Shown piece by piece: positions 16,872 to 25,588 of a stretch of DNA of 36,161 nucleotides. The notes below the pieces were generated by a model. That model had not been told where the DNA came from. It worked only from the letters and a program-made list of their open reading frames with translations, and did not search any database. The translations under genes and the position numbers were made by a program. Source of the DNA: RUG11462 sp045539315 (lineage in GTDB: Bacteria; Bacillota; Clostridia; Oscillospirales; Acutalibacteraceae). The stretch spans positions 1 to 36,161 of the forward strand of contig JAZQFC010000006.1 of the NCBI GenBank assembly GCA_045539315.1, in the 5' to 3' direction. Position 1 is the first letter of the stretch; each line of letters starts with the position of its first letter.

Positions 16872-16887
16872 TGTTTCACGTGAAACA
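16872..16887. promoter_or_regulatory. parS: parS site 2
   Basis: A second perfect TGTTTCACGTGAAACA, 98 bp from the first and 23 bp upstream of the parA -35 box. ParB loaded here could spread over the parA promoter. Between the two sites is a small inverted repeat, TAGCAAA/TTTGCTA (16836-16860). Confidence 0.97.
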
Positions 16888-16909
16888 ATTAAAAAAACTA
16901 TATGTTGTG

Positions 16910-16938
16910 TTGAATAAAAAATCAAAATGTGTTATACT
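16910..16938 (+). promoter_or_regulatory. Promoter of parA-parB
   Basis: TTGAAT (16910-16915) and TATACT (16933-16938) are 17 bp apart, 31 bp before the parA ATG. An AAGGAG ribosome site follows. Confidence 0.75.
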
Positions 16939-16968
16939 GTTAGTACATTTTGAATAAGGAGATTTTCA

Positions 16969-17733
16969 ATGGGAAAAATTATTGCGATTGTTAATCAGAA
17001 AGGTGGCGTTGGCAAAACAACCACTTCGGTTAACTTGACTGCGGCGCTTGGAGCAAGAAACAAAAAGTGCCTTTTGGTTGATATTGACCCACAAGGAAAT
17101 GCGACTAGTGGTTATGGCGTTGCAAAAAGGTCAATAGAAAAATCGTCATATGATTTGCTTATCGGCAACGGTACTTCAAGCGAAATAATTATCAAAACCA
17201 ATTATAAAAACGTTGATATTATTCCTGCGAACATTAACCTTTCAGGCGCAGAGGTTGAGTTGGTTGATGTGCCAGAACGCGAATCTGCTTTGAAAAAAGG
17301 ACTTGCCGACCAAAGAGCAAACTATGATTTTATAATTTTAGACTGCCCACCTTCGCTTGGACTTATAACTGTAAATGCGCTTTGCGCTGCGGATACTATT
17401 TTAGTGCCAATTCAATGTGAATATTATGCGCTTGAAGGACTTTCACAGTTAATGAACACAGTAAGAAGCATAAAAAGGCTTTATAACCCACGCATTGATA
17501 TTGAGGGTGTTTTGCTTACAATGTATGATGGTAGGCTTAATTTAACACAGCAAGTAGCGGCAGAAATAAAAAAATTCTTCCCTAAAAAAGTTTTTGGCAC
17601 AACAATTCCAAGAACAGTAAGAATTTCCGAAGCGCCAAGTTTCGGCGAGCCGATAATGTATTATGACAAGCGCTCAAAAGGAACAGACGCGTATAATAAA
17701 CTTGCTAAAGAAGTTATAAAGAATAATAAATAG
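16969..17733 (+). CDS. parA: Chromosome-partitioning ATPase ParA/Soj
   Basis: This 254-residue deviant Walker ATPase has KGGVGKTT at 11-18, DIDPQGNATSGYG, and LDCPPSLGLITVNAL. Length and the absence of an N-terminal HTH fit chromosomal Soj-type ParA rather than plasmid type Ia. It works with ParB and the two parS sites in origin segregation and replication-initiation control. It forms an operon with parB (11-bp gap). Confidence 0.96.
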   Translation: MGKIIAIVNQKGGVGKTTTSVNLTAALGARNKKCLLVDIDPQGNATSGYGVAKRSIEKSSYDLLIGNGTSSEIIIKTNYKNVDIIPANINLSGAEVELVDVPERESALKKGLADQRANYDFIILDCPPSLGLITVNALCAADTILVPIQCEYYALEGLSQLMNTVRSIKRLYNPRIDIEGVLLTMYDGRLNLTQQVAAEIKKFFPKKVFGTTIPRTVRISEAPSFGEPIMYYDKRSKGTDAYNKLAKEVIKNNK

Positions 17734-17744
17734 GAGAAAGAGAA

Positions 17745-18581
17745 ATGGCTAAAAAATCAGGACTCGGCAGAGGTTATGAGGCTTTGATGAGCGATAACGC
17801 AACAGAGCAGCACAACGCCGTTGAGGTTAAAATTTCAGAAATTGAACCAAATCCCGACCAACCAAGAAAGATTTTTGATAAAACAGCGCTTGATGAACTG
17901 GCTGAAAACATCAAAAAGTACGGACTTATACAACCTATTGTGGTTCGTTCAACTTTGATGGGCACATATCAGATAGTAGCCGGCGAACGCCGTTGGCGCG
18001 CGTCAATGCAAGCAGGACTTAAAACTGTGCCTGTTATAATAAAAGACCTTGATGATGCGCAAACTATGGAAATCGCTATTATTGAAAACTTGCAAAGAGA
18101 AGATTTAAACCCTATTGAAATGGCAAAAGGTTTTAAATCACTTATGGATAGTTTTTCGCTAACACAAGAGGAAGTTGCTGAAAAAGTAGGCAAATCTCGT
18201 TCTGCGGTGGCAAATACTTTAAGACTTTTAGAACTTGGCAAGTATATCATATATATAGAAAACGGAGTGATTTCCGCAGGCCACGCGAGAGCAATGTTAC
18301 CGCTTGATGATGATTTGCGTGAAGTTGCTGTTGAAATGATAAAACACGGCGCAACAGTAAGAGATATTGAAGCGTTGTCAAAAAAACGTCCTAAAAATAA
18401 AGAAAATGGCGAAAAAACACCTGCTGTTAAGCCTGTTTATTACAAAGAAGTTGAGATTTCTTTAAAAGAAGAACTCGGCAGAAAAGTCGAAATTAAGGGC
18501 GATAAAAAGAAATGTTCGCTTAATATTGAGTTTTATGGCGAAGATGATTTAAAAGAATTAATTAAAAAGTTGTTCAGATAG
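17745..18581 (+). CDS. parB: Chromosome-partitioning protein ParB/Spo0J
   Basis: This 278-residue DNA-binding CTPase starts MAKKSGLGRGYEALM, followed by the conserved IEPNPDQPRKIFD, the CTP-binding GERRWRA box (about 80-86) and the HTH region TQEEVAEKVGKSRSAVANTL (about 139-158). The C-terminal dimer domain ends at residue 278. It binds the parS sites just upstream of parA. The spacing to serS is 13 bp. Confidence 0.96.
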   Translation: MAKKSGLGRGYEALMSDNATEQHNAVEVKISEIEPNPDQPRKIFDKTALDELAENIKKYGLIQPIVVRSTLMGTYQIVAGERRWRASMQAGLKTVPVIIKDLDDAQTMEIAIIENLQREDLNPIEMAKGFKSLMDSFSLTQEEVAEKVGKSRSAVANTLRLLELGKYIIYIENGVISAGHARAMLPLDDDLREVAVEMIKHGATVRDIEALSKKRPKNKENGEKTPAVKPVYYKEVEISLKEELGRKVEIKGDKKKCSLNIEFYGEDDLKELIKKLFR

Positions 18582-18594
18582 AGAGGAAATAAAG

Positions 18595-19872
18595 ATGATA
18601 GATATTAGATTTTTGCGTGAAAACCCTGATGTAGTAAGGGAAAACATTAAGAAAAAGTTCCAAGACCACAAATTGCCTTTAGTTGACGAGGCAATGGACC
18701 TTGATGTTAAGAAAAGAGAGGCTCAAGCAGAAGCAGACGCATTAAGAGCAGAAAGAAACAAAATTTCTAAACAAATCGGTATGTTGATGGGTCAAGGCAA
18801 ACGCGATGAAGCAGAAGAAGTTAAGAAAAAGGTTGGCGAATATGCCGCTCGTCTTGCAGAAGTGGAAGTTTTAGAAAAAGAATTTGACGAAAAACTCAAT
18901 AATGTTATGATGAGAATTCCTAACATTATTGATGATAGCGTGCCAATTGGTAAAGATGATAGCGAAAACGTTGAAATAGAGCGTTTTGGCGAACCTGTTA
19001 TCCCTGATTTTGAAGTGCCTTATCATACTGATATAATGGAAAAATTCTGTGGTATCGACCTTGATTCTGCAAGAAAAGTTGCAGGTAACGGTTTTTATTA
19101 TTTAATGGGCGATATTGCTCGTCTTCATTCTGCAGTTATCTCTTACGCAAGGGACTTTATGATTAATCGTGGTTTTACTTACTGCGTACCACCGTTTATG
19201 ATTCGTTCAAACGTTGTTTCTGGCGTTATGAGTTTTGAAGAAATGGACGCAATGATGTATAAAATCGAGGGCGAAGACCTTTATTTAATCGGTACTTCTG
19301 AACACTCTATGATAGGTAAGTTTATTGATACTTTAAACCCTGAAGAAACTTTGCCTTATACTTTAACATCATATTCACCTTGTTTTAGAAAAGAAAAAGG
19401 CGCCCATGGTATTGAAGAGCGTGGTGTTTATAGAATTCACCAATTTGAAAAGCAAGAAATGATAGTTGTTTGTAAACCGGAAGAATCAAAAATGTGGTTT
19501 GATAAGTTATGGCAAAACACAGTTGATTTGTTCTGTTCACTTGATATTCCTGTTCGTACACTTGAGTGTTGTTCAGGCGATTTGGCAGATTTAAAGGTTA
19601 AATCTGTCGATGTTGAGGCTTGGAGCCCAAGACAAAAGAAATATTTTGAGGTTGGTTCTTGCTCAAATCTTACAGATGCACAAGCAAGAAGACTTAAAAT
19701 TCGTGTAAAATCAAAGGACGGCAACTATTTTGCGCACACTCTTAACAACACAGTAGTAGCGCCGCCTAGAATGTTGATAGCATTTTTGGAAAACAACTTG
19801 CAAGCAGACGGAAGCGTTAAAATTCCTGAAGCATTAAGACCTTATATGGGCGGACAAGAAGTAATAAAATGA
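18595..19872 (+). CDS. serS: Seryl-tRNA synthetase
   Basis: This 425-residue class II synthetase has an N-terminal tRNA-binding coiled coil (about 1-110, MIDIRFLRENPDVV start). The catalytic core has motif 2 around FRKEKGAHGIEERGVYRIHQ and motif 3 NTVVAPPRMLIAFLEN. It charges tRNA-Ser. The GAGAGG ribosome site is good. The stop overlaps the next start by 4 bases (ATGA), so coupling is likely. No T-box leader precedes it, as it sits within the parAB transcript. Confidence 0.97.
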   Translation: MIDIRFLRENPDVVRENIKKKFQDHKLPLVDEAMDLDVKKREAQAEADALRAERNKISKQIGMLMGQGKRDEAEEVKKKVGEYAARLAEVEVLEKEFDEKLNNVMMRIPNIIDDSVPIGKDDSENVEIERFGEPVIPDFEVPYHTDIMEKFCGIDLDSARKVAGNGFYYLMGDIARLHSAVISYARDFMINRGFTYCVPPFMIRSNVVSGVMSFEEMDAMMYKIEGEDLYLIGTSEHSMIGKFIDTLNPEETLPYTLTSYSPCFRKEKGAHGIEERGVYRIHQFEKQEMIVVCKPEESKMWFDKLWQNTVDLFCSLDIPVRTLECCSGDLADLKVKSVDVEAWSPRQKKYFEVGSCSNLTDAQARRLKIRVKSKDGNYFAHTLNNTVVAPPRMLIAFLENNLQADGSVKIPEALRPYMGGQEVIK

Positions 19873-20459
19873 GAATTTATGATATTTCGAGAGAATTAAT
19901 GTCGGCGCCTGTTTATGATGGTGATATAGCGCCATCTTTAGAGGTGTTTGAATCTATTGAAAATGGCGATGTTTGTAATATTTCAAATATTACAATGTGC
20001 CTACATAATGGTACGCATATAGATGCGCCAAAACATTTTTTTGAAGCAAGGCATGATATTGCAGAACTTGGCACAAGTACATTTTGTGGTATTTGTGATG
20101 TTGTTTCGTTTGATGGGCCTATAACCGGCGAAGATTTTGGCAACAAAGTGCCAGAAGACTGCGAAAGATTGCTTATAAAGTCTTTTGGTAAAGGCAGGCT
20201 TACCGTTTATTCTCTTATGGATATTAAGGCGAGTAATATAAAACTTATTGGTATTGACGATATTTCTATCGGTATGCCAAATGCCGAAGCATTGATTCAT
20301 AAAGAATTATTGGGAAATGATATAATTATTCTCGAAGGGCTTGACCTTGGCGCTGTGCCTGATGGCAGATATGTGCTCGTTTGTGAGCCAATTAAAATTA
20401 AAGGTGCAGAAGCAGCGCCTTGCAGAGCAATTTTATTAAAAGATATTATGCTTTATTGA
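19869..20459 (+). CDS. Cyclase / kynurenine-formamidase-like metal hydrolase
   Basis: This 196-residue protein of the cyclase family (PF04199 type) has the metal-binding HNGTHIDAPKHF near residues 42-53 and YDISRELMSAPVY at the start. Members hydrolyse N-formylkynurenine, polyketides or simple esters and amides. Kynurenine breakdown is not otherwise visible here, so the substrate stays open. It is translationally coupled to serS. Confidence 0.88.
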   Translation: MRIYDISRELMSAPVYDGDIAPSLEVFESIENGDVCNISNITMCLHNGTHIDAPKHFFEARHDIAELGTSTFCGICDVVSFDGPITGEDFGNKVPEDCERLLIKSFGKGRLTVYSLMDIKASNIKLIGIDDISIGMPNAEALIHKELLGNDIIILEGLDLGAVPDGRYVLVCEPIKIKGAEAAPCRAILLKDIMLY

Positions 20460-20493
20460 CATATTTTTACATTTTTGAAAGGTATATAACAAA

Positions 20494-21435
20494 ATGAGCA
20501 ATAAAAAAATCTCGGTTGTTGTTTCTGTTTATAACGAAGAAGAATCGTTGAGTAATTTTTATAACACAACTGTCGGTGTGTTAGAAGAATGCGCTTGGGA
20601 TTACGAATTGATTTTTGTAAATGATGGTAGCGCAGATAAAAGTTTTCTAATGCTTAAAGGCTTTGCCGAGAGCAATAAAAAGGTAAAAGTGGTTAATTTC
20701 TCGCGCAATTTTGGTCACGAGGCGGCTATGATAGCCGGTGTTGACTATGCTAGTGGTGACGGTATTGTTTGTATGGACGCAGATTTGCAACACCCACCAG
20801 AGAGCATTCCTGATATTATTGAAAAATTCGAGCAAGGCTATGAAGTTATTTCAATGATTCGTACTGAAAACAAAGACGCAACATTTTTCGGCAAAATCGC
20901 CTCAAGCGCGTTTTATAAGTTGTTGAATTTGGTTTCGCCTATTAAATTTGACGCAAATTCGTCTGACTTTTTTGCTTTTTCAAAGCAAGTTGGCGATGTT
21001 GTGAGAAATGATTATCGTGAAAAAATCCGTTATTTGCGCGGGTATGTGCAAAGTGTGGGATTTAATAAAACAACGCTTAAATTTGTGGCTAGAAAACGAG
21101 AAGCAGGTCAAAGCAAGTATAATTTTAGAAAATTAATGCGATTTGCGCTTAATACTATTTGCTCATTCTCTGATATGCCGTTAAAATTAGGGCTTTATTC
21201 AGGGCTTGGCGTAGCAGTAATCGGCGTGATAATTATGATTTACACAATTATTGCTAAATTTGTGTGTGGCGCACCTGCAGGATATACAACAATTGTTGTT
21301 GCGCTTTGCTTTTTGTTTGCAGTAACGCTTATGATTGTCGGCATTATCGGTCAATATATCGGAATTTTATTTGCAGAGATTAAAGACCGACCTATTTATA
21401 TTGTAAAAGAAGTTTTAAATCATAAAGAAAAATAA
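20494..21435 (+). CDS. GT2-family glycosyltransferase with two C-terminal membrane helices
   Basis: This 313-residue protein resembles polyprenyl-phosphate sugar transferases (GtrB/DPM1-like). The N terminus is SVVVSVYNEEESL, the nucleotide-binding motif VCMDADLQHPPE lies near 94-104, and a later KYNFRKLMRFA is typical of the subfamily. Two hydrophobic helices near 230-256 and 264-295 anchor it. It probably transfers a hexose from an NDP-sugar to undecaprenyl phosphate for cell-surface glycosylation. It has a good AAAGG site and follows the cyclase by 34 bp. Confidence 0.92.
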   Translation: MSNKKISVVVSVYNEEESLSNFYNTTVGVLEECAWDYELIFVNDGSADKSFLMLKGFAESNKKVKVVNFSRNFGHEAAMIAGVDYASGDGIVCMDADLQHPPESIPDIIEKFEQGYEVISMIRTENKDATFFGKIASSAFYKLLNLVSPIKFDANSSDFFAFSKQVGDVVRNDYREKIRYLRGYVQSVGFNKTTLKFVARKREAGQSKYNFRKLMRFALNTICSFSDMPLKLGLYSGLGVAVIGVIIMIYTIIAKFVCGAPAGYTTIVVALCFLFAVTLMIVGIIGQYIGILFAEIKDRPIYIVKEVLNHKEK

Positions 21436-21464
21436 AAAATGACGCCGAAAGGCGTCATTTTTGC
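21435..21464 (+). terminator. Terminator of the parAB-serS-GT operon
   Basis: The perfect stem AAAATGACGCC/GGCGTCATTTT has a GAAA tetraloop, starting at the stop codon. The T-run is interrupted only after five bases. Confidence 0.9.
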
Positions 21465-21477
21465 TTTTATTTAAAGA

Positions 21478-21600
21478 AAAGCTTTCGGCGAAAGCCTCGC
21501 CACCGCCCTACGATAGAATTTAAAATTCATTGTAGGGACAGGCGTCCTCGACTGTCCGTTTTGAGTATTTTGTAGGGGGTTCTACTCCGATCGTTATTAA
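21478..21600. repeat. Hairpin-chain repeat, copy 4 (modules G and F, truncated B)
   Basis: Module G, GCTTTC GGC GAAAGC followed by CTCGCC, also occurs at 371-390 beside copy 1. A 28-bp linker (21508-21535) begins CTAC and ends GTAG. It leads to module F at 21536-21557 (GGACAG/CTGTCC), then a fragment GTAGGGGGTTCTACTCC resembling half of B. The frame of short palindromes and a 28-bp linker is the same, with different cores. Confidence 0.75.
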
Positions 21601-21621
21601 TTAGTGCAAATTAAGATTATT

Positions 21622-22134
21622 TTATATCTCGTCCCATTTAAAGTTGTGAAGTTCGCCGAAATTTTGAAGTTCAGGGTAGTCCCATTGGCGAAGCGCCTCA
21701 TAAACACCAACGCAGACGGTGTTAGAAAGGTTTAATGACCTGATTTCCCCCATCATAGGAAGTCTTACGCAACGCTCTTCATTTTTAATCAACAGTTCTT
21801 CCGGCAACCCCTTGGTTTCTTTGCCGAAAAGCAAGTAGCAGTTGTCTTTATATTCTACTTCGGTGTGGGTTTGGCGCGCTTTGGTGGTAAAATAAAAATA
21901 CTGCGCGTTCTCACCATCTGTTTTTTCAAAAAACTCGCCTAAATTTTCATAATAAGTTATGTCCATAAAGTGCCAATAATCAAGACCTGCGCGTTTTAAT
22001 TTTTTATCATCAGGCGTAAAACCCATCGGCTTTATTATATGTAAACGCGCGCCTGTTGCAGCGCAAGTTCTTACAATATTACCTGTGTTTGACGGAATTT
22101 CCGGCTCAACTAAAACTACATTTAATATAGGCAT
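21622..22134 (-). CDS. trmL: tRNA (cytidine(34)-2'-O)-methyltransferase
   Basis: This SPOUT-family enzyme methylates the wobble base of tRNA-Leu. The start at 22134 (MPILNVVLVEPEIPSNTGN, 170 residues) is chosen because AAGGAGAA lies 6 bp upstream. The upstream ATG at 22170 would put repeat DNA into the protein. The knot region has LFGKETKGLPEELL and IRSLNLSNTVCVGVYEALRQ. It is a single-gene unit facing repeat copy 4. Confidence 0.94.
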   Translation of the reverse strand: MPILNVVLVEPEIPSNTGNIVRTCAATGARLHIIKPMGFTPDDKKLKRAGLDYWHFMDITYYENLGEFFEKTDGENAQYFYFTTKARQTHTEVEYKDNCYLLFGKETKGLPEELLIKNEERCVRLPMMGEIRSLNLSNTVCVGVYEALRQWDYPELQNFGELHNFKWDEI

Positions 22135-22165
22135 TTGTTTTTCTCCTTGAAATATAAGATTTATC

Positions 22166-22436
22166 GTCATTCTGAACGGAACGAAGGCTCTTTAAGATGG
22201 TTAAAACGGCGGTTTGTGGGCAAACCGCCCTACAATGAATATTAAAGATATATCGTAGGGCGGGATGCCCACATCCCGCCGTCATTCGCAAACATTGGCG
22301 AAGAATCTTAAGATGGTTGCGTCTGCTCACCATGACACGATTTTTATTTTTCGGGAGGAGCAGAGCCCCTCCCCTACGATAGAATATAAGCCTTATTGTA
22401 GGACAAGGGACGGCTTTCGACTTTCGCTCACCATGA
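22166..22436. repeat. Hairpin-chain repeat, copy 5 (A-D, internally deleted, plus H)
   Basis: A is at 22208-22229, a 29-bp linker at 22230-22258 and D at 22259-22280. The B, C and 28-bp linker present in copy 1 are missing, yet flanks on both sides match copy 1. A different module H follows at 22353-22374 (GGGAGG/CCTCCC), then another 28-bp CTAC...GTAG linker (22374-22401). The trmL 5' end adjoins this copy. Confidence 0.85.
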
Positions 22437-22487
22437 CATAAATTAGCCTTTTAAGTTTACATCAAAACTCTCGTTTTTTCAACCCCC

Positions 22488-22516
22488 TTGTAAAATTAAT
22501 TATTTTACTGTATAAT
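22488..22516 (+). promoter_or_regulatory. Promoter of the rRNA methyltransferase gene
   Basis: TTGTAA (22488-22493) and TATAAT (22511-22516) are 17 bp apart and 24 bp before the GTG start, so the leader would be very short. Confidence 0.75.
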
Positions 22517-22540
22517 AATAGTAATTAAGCCGAAAAGGGT

Positions 22541-23356
22541 GTGAGAAAGATTAAAGAAATAATTTGTCCTGTTTGCAAAAATGGGCTTTTTTGTGACGAA
22601 AACTCTTTAAAATGCAAAAATAATCACACTTTTGATGTTTCAAAATTCGGCGTTGTAAATCTTTCTTTAAACAACAAATCGTCTAAAAAGCGCCACGGTG
22701 ACGATAAAAAGATGGTTGTTGCGAGAAAAGAATTTTTAGACAAAGGATATTACACACCTATTTTAAATTCGGTGGTAACTTTGGCTAAAAAGCATTGCAA
22801 TAAAAACGGCGTTTTGCTTGATGCAGGTTGCGGCGAGGGGTATTACACAGAAGAAGTTGCAAAAGTGATAAACGCAAGTGAAATTATCGGCATTGATATT
22901 TCAAAAGATGCGCTTCGTTGGTTTAAAAAACGTCTTAAAAACGCGTCTGCCATCGTTGCAAGTATTTTTAAAATGCCTGTTAAAGAAAACAGCGTTGATT
23001 TAGCGCTTAATATGTTTGCGCCAACACCAACCGATGAGTTTTTAAGAGTTATTAAAAAAGATGGTTTTTTAATAAGAACTTTCGTTTTAAAAAATCATTT
23101 AATCGAATTAAAACAAGCAGTTTATGAAAATGCTTATTATAATGATGAAGAAGATATTGAAATAGATGGTTTTTCACTCGTTGAAACGGTTAAAGTAAAA
23201 GAGAAAGTTAAAATAATAGGCGATGATATTGAAAATTTATTTTTAATGACACCTTATTATTATAAAACTTCAGAAACAGACCAGAAAAAGTTGAAAAACT
23301 TAACTTCTCTTGAAACCACAATTGAAGTTATGAGCGCAATTTATAAAAAGTTGTAA
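22541..23356 (+). CDS. rlmA: RlmA-type 23S rRNA guanine-N1 methyltransferase
   Basis: This 271-residue protein has an N-terminal zinc site (Cys9, Cys12, Cys25, His29: CPVCKNGLFC...KCKNNHTF), FGVVNLSLN, and the SAM-binding LLDAGCGEGYYTEEV. The order is that of RlmA(I)/RlmA(II), which methylate G745 or G748 of 23S rRNA. The RlmA(II) form (TlrB) affects macrolide response. Which site is used here cannot be told. The start is GTG with an AAGG only 2-3 bp upstream, so initiation may be weak. Confidence 0.88.
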   Translation: MRKIKEIICPVCKNGLFCDENSLKCKNNHTFDVSKFGVVNLSLNNKSSKKRHGDDKKMVVARKEFLDKGYYTPILNSVVTLAKKHCNKNGVLLDAGCGEGYYTEEVAKVINASEIIGIDISKDALRWFKKRLKNASAIVASIFKMPVKENSVDLALNMFAPTPTDEFLRVIKKDGFLIRTFVLKNHLIELKQAVYENAYYNDEEDIEIDGFSLVETVKVKEKVKIIGDDIENLFLMTPYYYKTSETDQKKLKNLTSLETTIEVMSAIYKKL

Positions 23357-23434
23357 ACTTGTTAAAATTTTATTCATCAATTGAAAATATTTTAATTTAT
23401 ACTAAAATTAACAAAATAAAAGGAGTTATTTGTT

Positions 23435-24121
23435 ATGAGCAAAACTAGAGTAATGGTTGTTGATGATGACAACAATATTTGTGAATATTTAAGACTTTAT
23501 CTTGAAAAAGAGGAGTTTCAAGTTGAAATTTATCATAACGGCAAAGAGGCGGTTGATAATGTTGCTAAATTTGACCCTGCAATTATTTTGCTTGATGTTA
23601 TGATGCCGATTATGGATGGCTGGCAGGTATGCCGAGAAATCAGAAAGTCAAGCCAAGTGCCAATTATTATGATTACTGCAAAAGGCGAAACTTTTGATAA
23701 AGTTTTAGGTCTTGAACTCGGCGCTGACGACTATGTTGTAAAACCATTTGAGGCAAAAGAAGTTATCGCAAGAATAAAAGCGGTGCTTCGCAGAAGTGGT
23801 TTTAACGATTCAAAAGCAGTAAAATGCGTTGAATTTGATAAACTTGTTATCAACCTTACAAATTATGAGATGATAGTTGATGGCAAAACAATTGATACAC
23901 CGCCAAAAGAACTTGAACTTGTGTTTCATTTAGCGTCAAACCCAAATAAAGTTTACACTCGTGACCAACTTTTAGACGAGGTTTGGGGCTTTGATTATTA
24001 TGGCGATTCAAGAACGGTTGACGTTCACGTTAAAAGATTAAGAGAAAAGTTAGAAGGCGTTTCTGAAAACTGGTCGCTTGAGACTGTTTGGGGCGTTGGA
24101 TATAAATTTAAAACAAAATAA
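23435..24121 (+). CDS. OmpR-family response regulator
   Basis: This 228-residue protein has a receiver domain with acidic DDD near 11-13, phospho-acceptor Asp54 (LLDVMMP) and Lys in DYVVKPFE. A winged-helix DNA-binding domain follows (about 130-228: YTRDQLLDEVWG and TVDVHVKRLREKL). It pairs with the kinase 18 bp downstream. An AAAGGAG site precedes the ATG. No clear promoter was found in the 78-bp gap upstream. Confidence 0.95.
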   Translation: MSKTRVMVVDDDNNICEYLRLYLEKEEFQVEIYHNGKEAVDNVAKFDPAIILLDVMMPIMDGWQVCREIRKSSQVPIIMITAKGETFDKVLGLELGADDYVVKPFEAKEVIARIKAVLRRSGFNDSKAVKCVEFDKLVINLTNYEMIVDGKTIDTPPKELELVFHLASNPNKVYTRDQLLDEVWGFDYYGDSRTVDVHVKRLREKLEGVSENWSLETVWGVGYKFKTK

Positions 24122-24139
24122 ATATAAAGGGAATTAGTA

Positions 24140-25576
24140 ATGCGAAAAAGTATATTTGCAAAATACTTTACAATGGTTGTCGCTATATTAAGTGTCAGCG
24201 TTATCGTGTTTTCCACCATCGTTTTATTTTCAACAAAAAAGCAATGGATAGATGATAAAAACACCCTTTTATCTAAAAACGTTTCGGCAGTTTCGCAACT
24301 TCTTTCCGACCCAATTTATTCATTTGGACAAGGGCAGGAAAGCGTTTTTTCAACTATTGAAATTGTTGCCGAAATTATTGATTCCACCATTTTTGTTGTA
24401 GATGAGCAAGGGCAGTGTTATTATTCAACAGGGGTAGAAAATAATGCGCCACAAAACGGATATATTATTGACACCGCCATTTTAACAAAAGCGACAAGAG
24501 GTAAATATATAGAGTCAGGCACTTTAAAAGGCGCGTTAAAAGAGCGTTGTTTTATAGTAGGCTATCCTGTTTATATAAACGGTGTGCAAAATGGTGTTGT
24601 TTTTGCGTCTGCCCCATTAAAACAAAGTGACACTTGCTTTTTTAAAGTGTTTAAAATCTTGTTGTATGCAGGTACAATAGTTTTGTTTATTGCGCTTATA
24701 ATAACATATCTTACTTCGGCGCAACTTACAAAACCGCTTCGACAGATGGCTACCGTTGTAAAGAAGATAGAAAGCGGAGATTTCACCGCAAAAATAAATG
24801 TTTTCAGAAAAGACGAAATAGGACTACTTGCCGAGGCTATTAACACAATGTCAACATCTATCGGCGCGCTTGAGGGAATGCGAAGAAGTTTTATTTCAAG
24901 CGTTTCGCACGAGTTAAAAACACCGATGACAACGATTTCAGGCTTTGTTGATGGAATTTTAGATGGCACTATCCCACCTGAAGAGTCTAAAAAATATTTA
25001 AGAATTGTTTCTGATGAAACGAAAAGACTTTCAAGACTTGTTAATTCAATGTTGCAACTTTCTCGTCTTGAAAGCGAAAAAATGCAACTTAATAAAACAA
25101 CTTTTAATCTTTCAGATATGATTATCAGCGTTTTTATTTCGTTTGAGCAAAAAATCAGCGAGAAAAACCTTAAAATCATCGGTCTTGACTTGCTAAAACC
25201 ATTGTCGGTTACTGCAGACCGAGATTTGATCTATCAAGTTGTTTATAATTTAGTTGAAAATGCTATAAAATTCACTCCGCAAGATGGAGAAGTCAGTGTT
25301 GAATGTGGCATAATTAAGAAAATGGTTGGTTTTACAATTAAAAATTCAGGCGAGGGCTTGAGCGCTAACGAAATGGCTAATATTTTTGAGCGTTTTTATA
25401 AAACCGACCGTTCAAGAAGCAAAGATAAAAGCGGAATGGGCTTTGGGCTTCATATTGTAAAAACTATTCTTAACCTGCACAATGGTAAAATTACCGTTGG
25501 TAGCGTTTTGGGTGAATATACACAGTTTGATGTTACACTTCCAAATGAAGAAATTGTAGCAGAAATAGGAGAATAA
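24140..25576 (+). CDS. Membrane sensor histidine kinase
   Basis: This 478-residue kinase has a transmembrane helix at about 10-31, an extracellular sensor region to about 168, a second helix (about 170-192), a HAMP domain, and HisKA with phospho-acceptor His257 in SSVSHELKTPMTT. The ATPase domain has NLVENAIKFTPQ, then GMGFGLHIVK. The sensor domain is of the size seen in CssS/VicK-like kinases. The ligand is unknown. An HtrA gene follows in the same transcript, so envelope or secretion stress is a reasonable guess. Confidence 0.94.
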   Translation: MRKSIFAKYFTMVVAILSVSVIVFSTIVLFSTKKQWIDDKNTLLSKNVSAVSQLLSDPIYSFGQGQESVFSTIEIVAEIIDSTIFVVDEQGQCYYSTGVENNAPQNGYIIDTAILTKATRGKYIESGTLKGALKERCFIVGYPVYINGVQNGVVFASAPLKQSDTCFFKVFKILLYAGTIVLFIALIITYLTSAQLTKPLRQMATVVKKIESGDFTAKINVFRKDEIGLLAEAINTMSTSIGALEGMRRSFISSVSHELKTPMTTISGFVDGILDGTIPPEESKKYLRIVSDETKRLSRLVNSMLQLSRLESEKMQLNKTTFNLSDMIISVFISFEQKISEKNLKIIGLDLLKPLSVTADRDLIYQVVYNLVENAIKFTPQDGEVSVECGIIKKMVGFTIKNSGEGLSANEMANIFERFYKTDRSRSKDKSGMGFGLHIVKTILNLHNGKITVGSVLGEYTQFDVTLPNEEIVAEIGE

Positions 25577-25588
25577 AAGGAGATAACA

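Noticed and set aside
16547..16968. Replication origin (oriC) beside parS
   Set aside because: The gap is AT-rich and near parAB, but no DnaA-box clusters (TTATNCACA) are visible and no dnaA is present.
24571..25179. 202-codon minus-strand frame inside the histidine kinase
   Set aside because: It is antisense to the well-conserved kinase core and shows no family motif. Long antisense frames are common over such genes.
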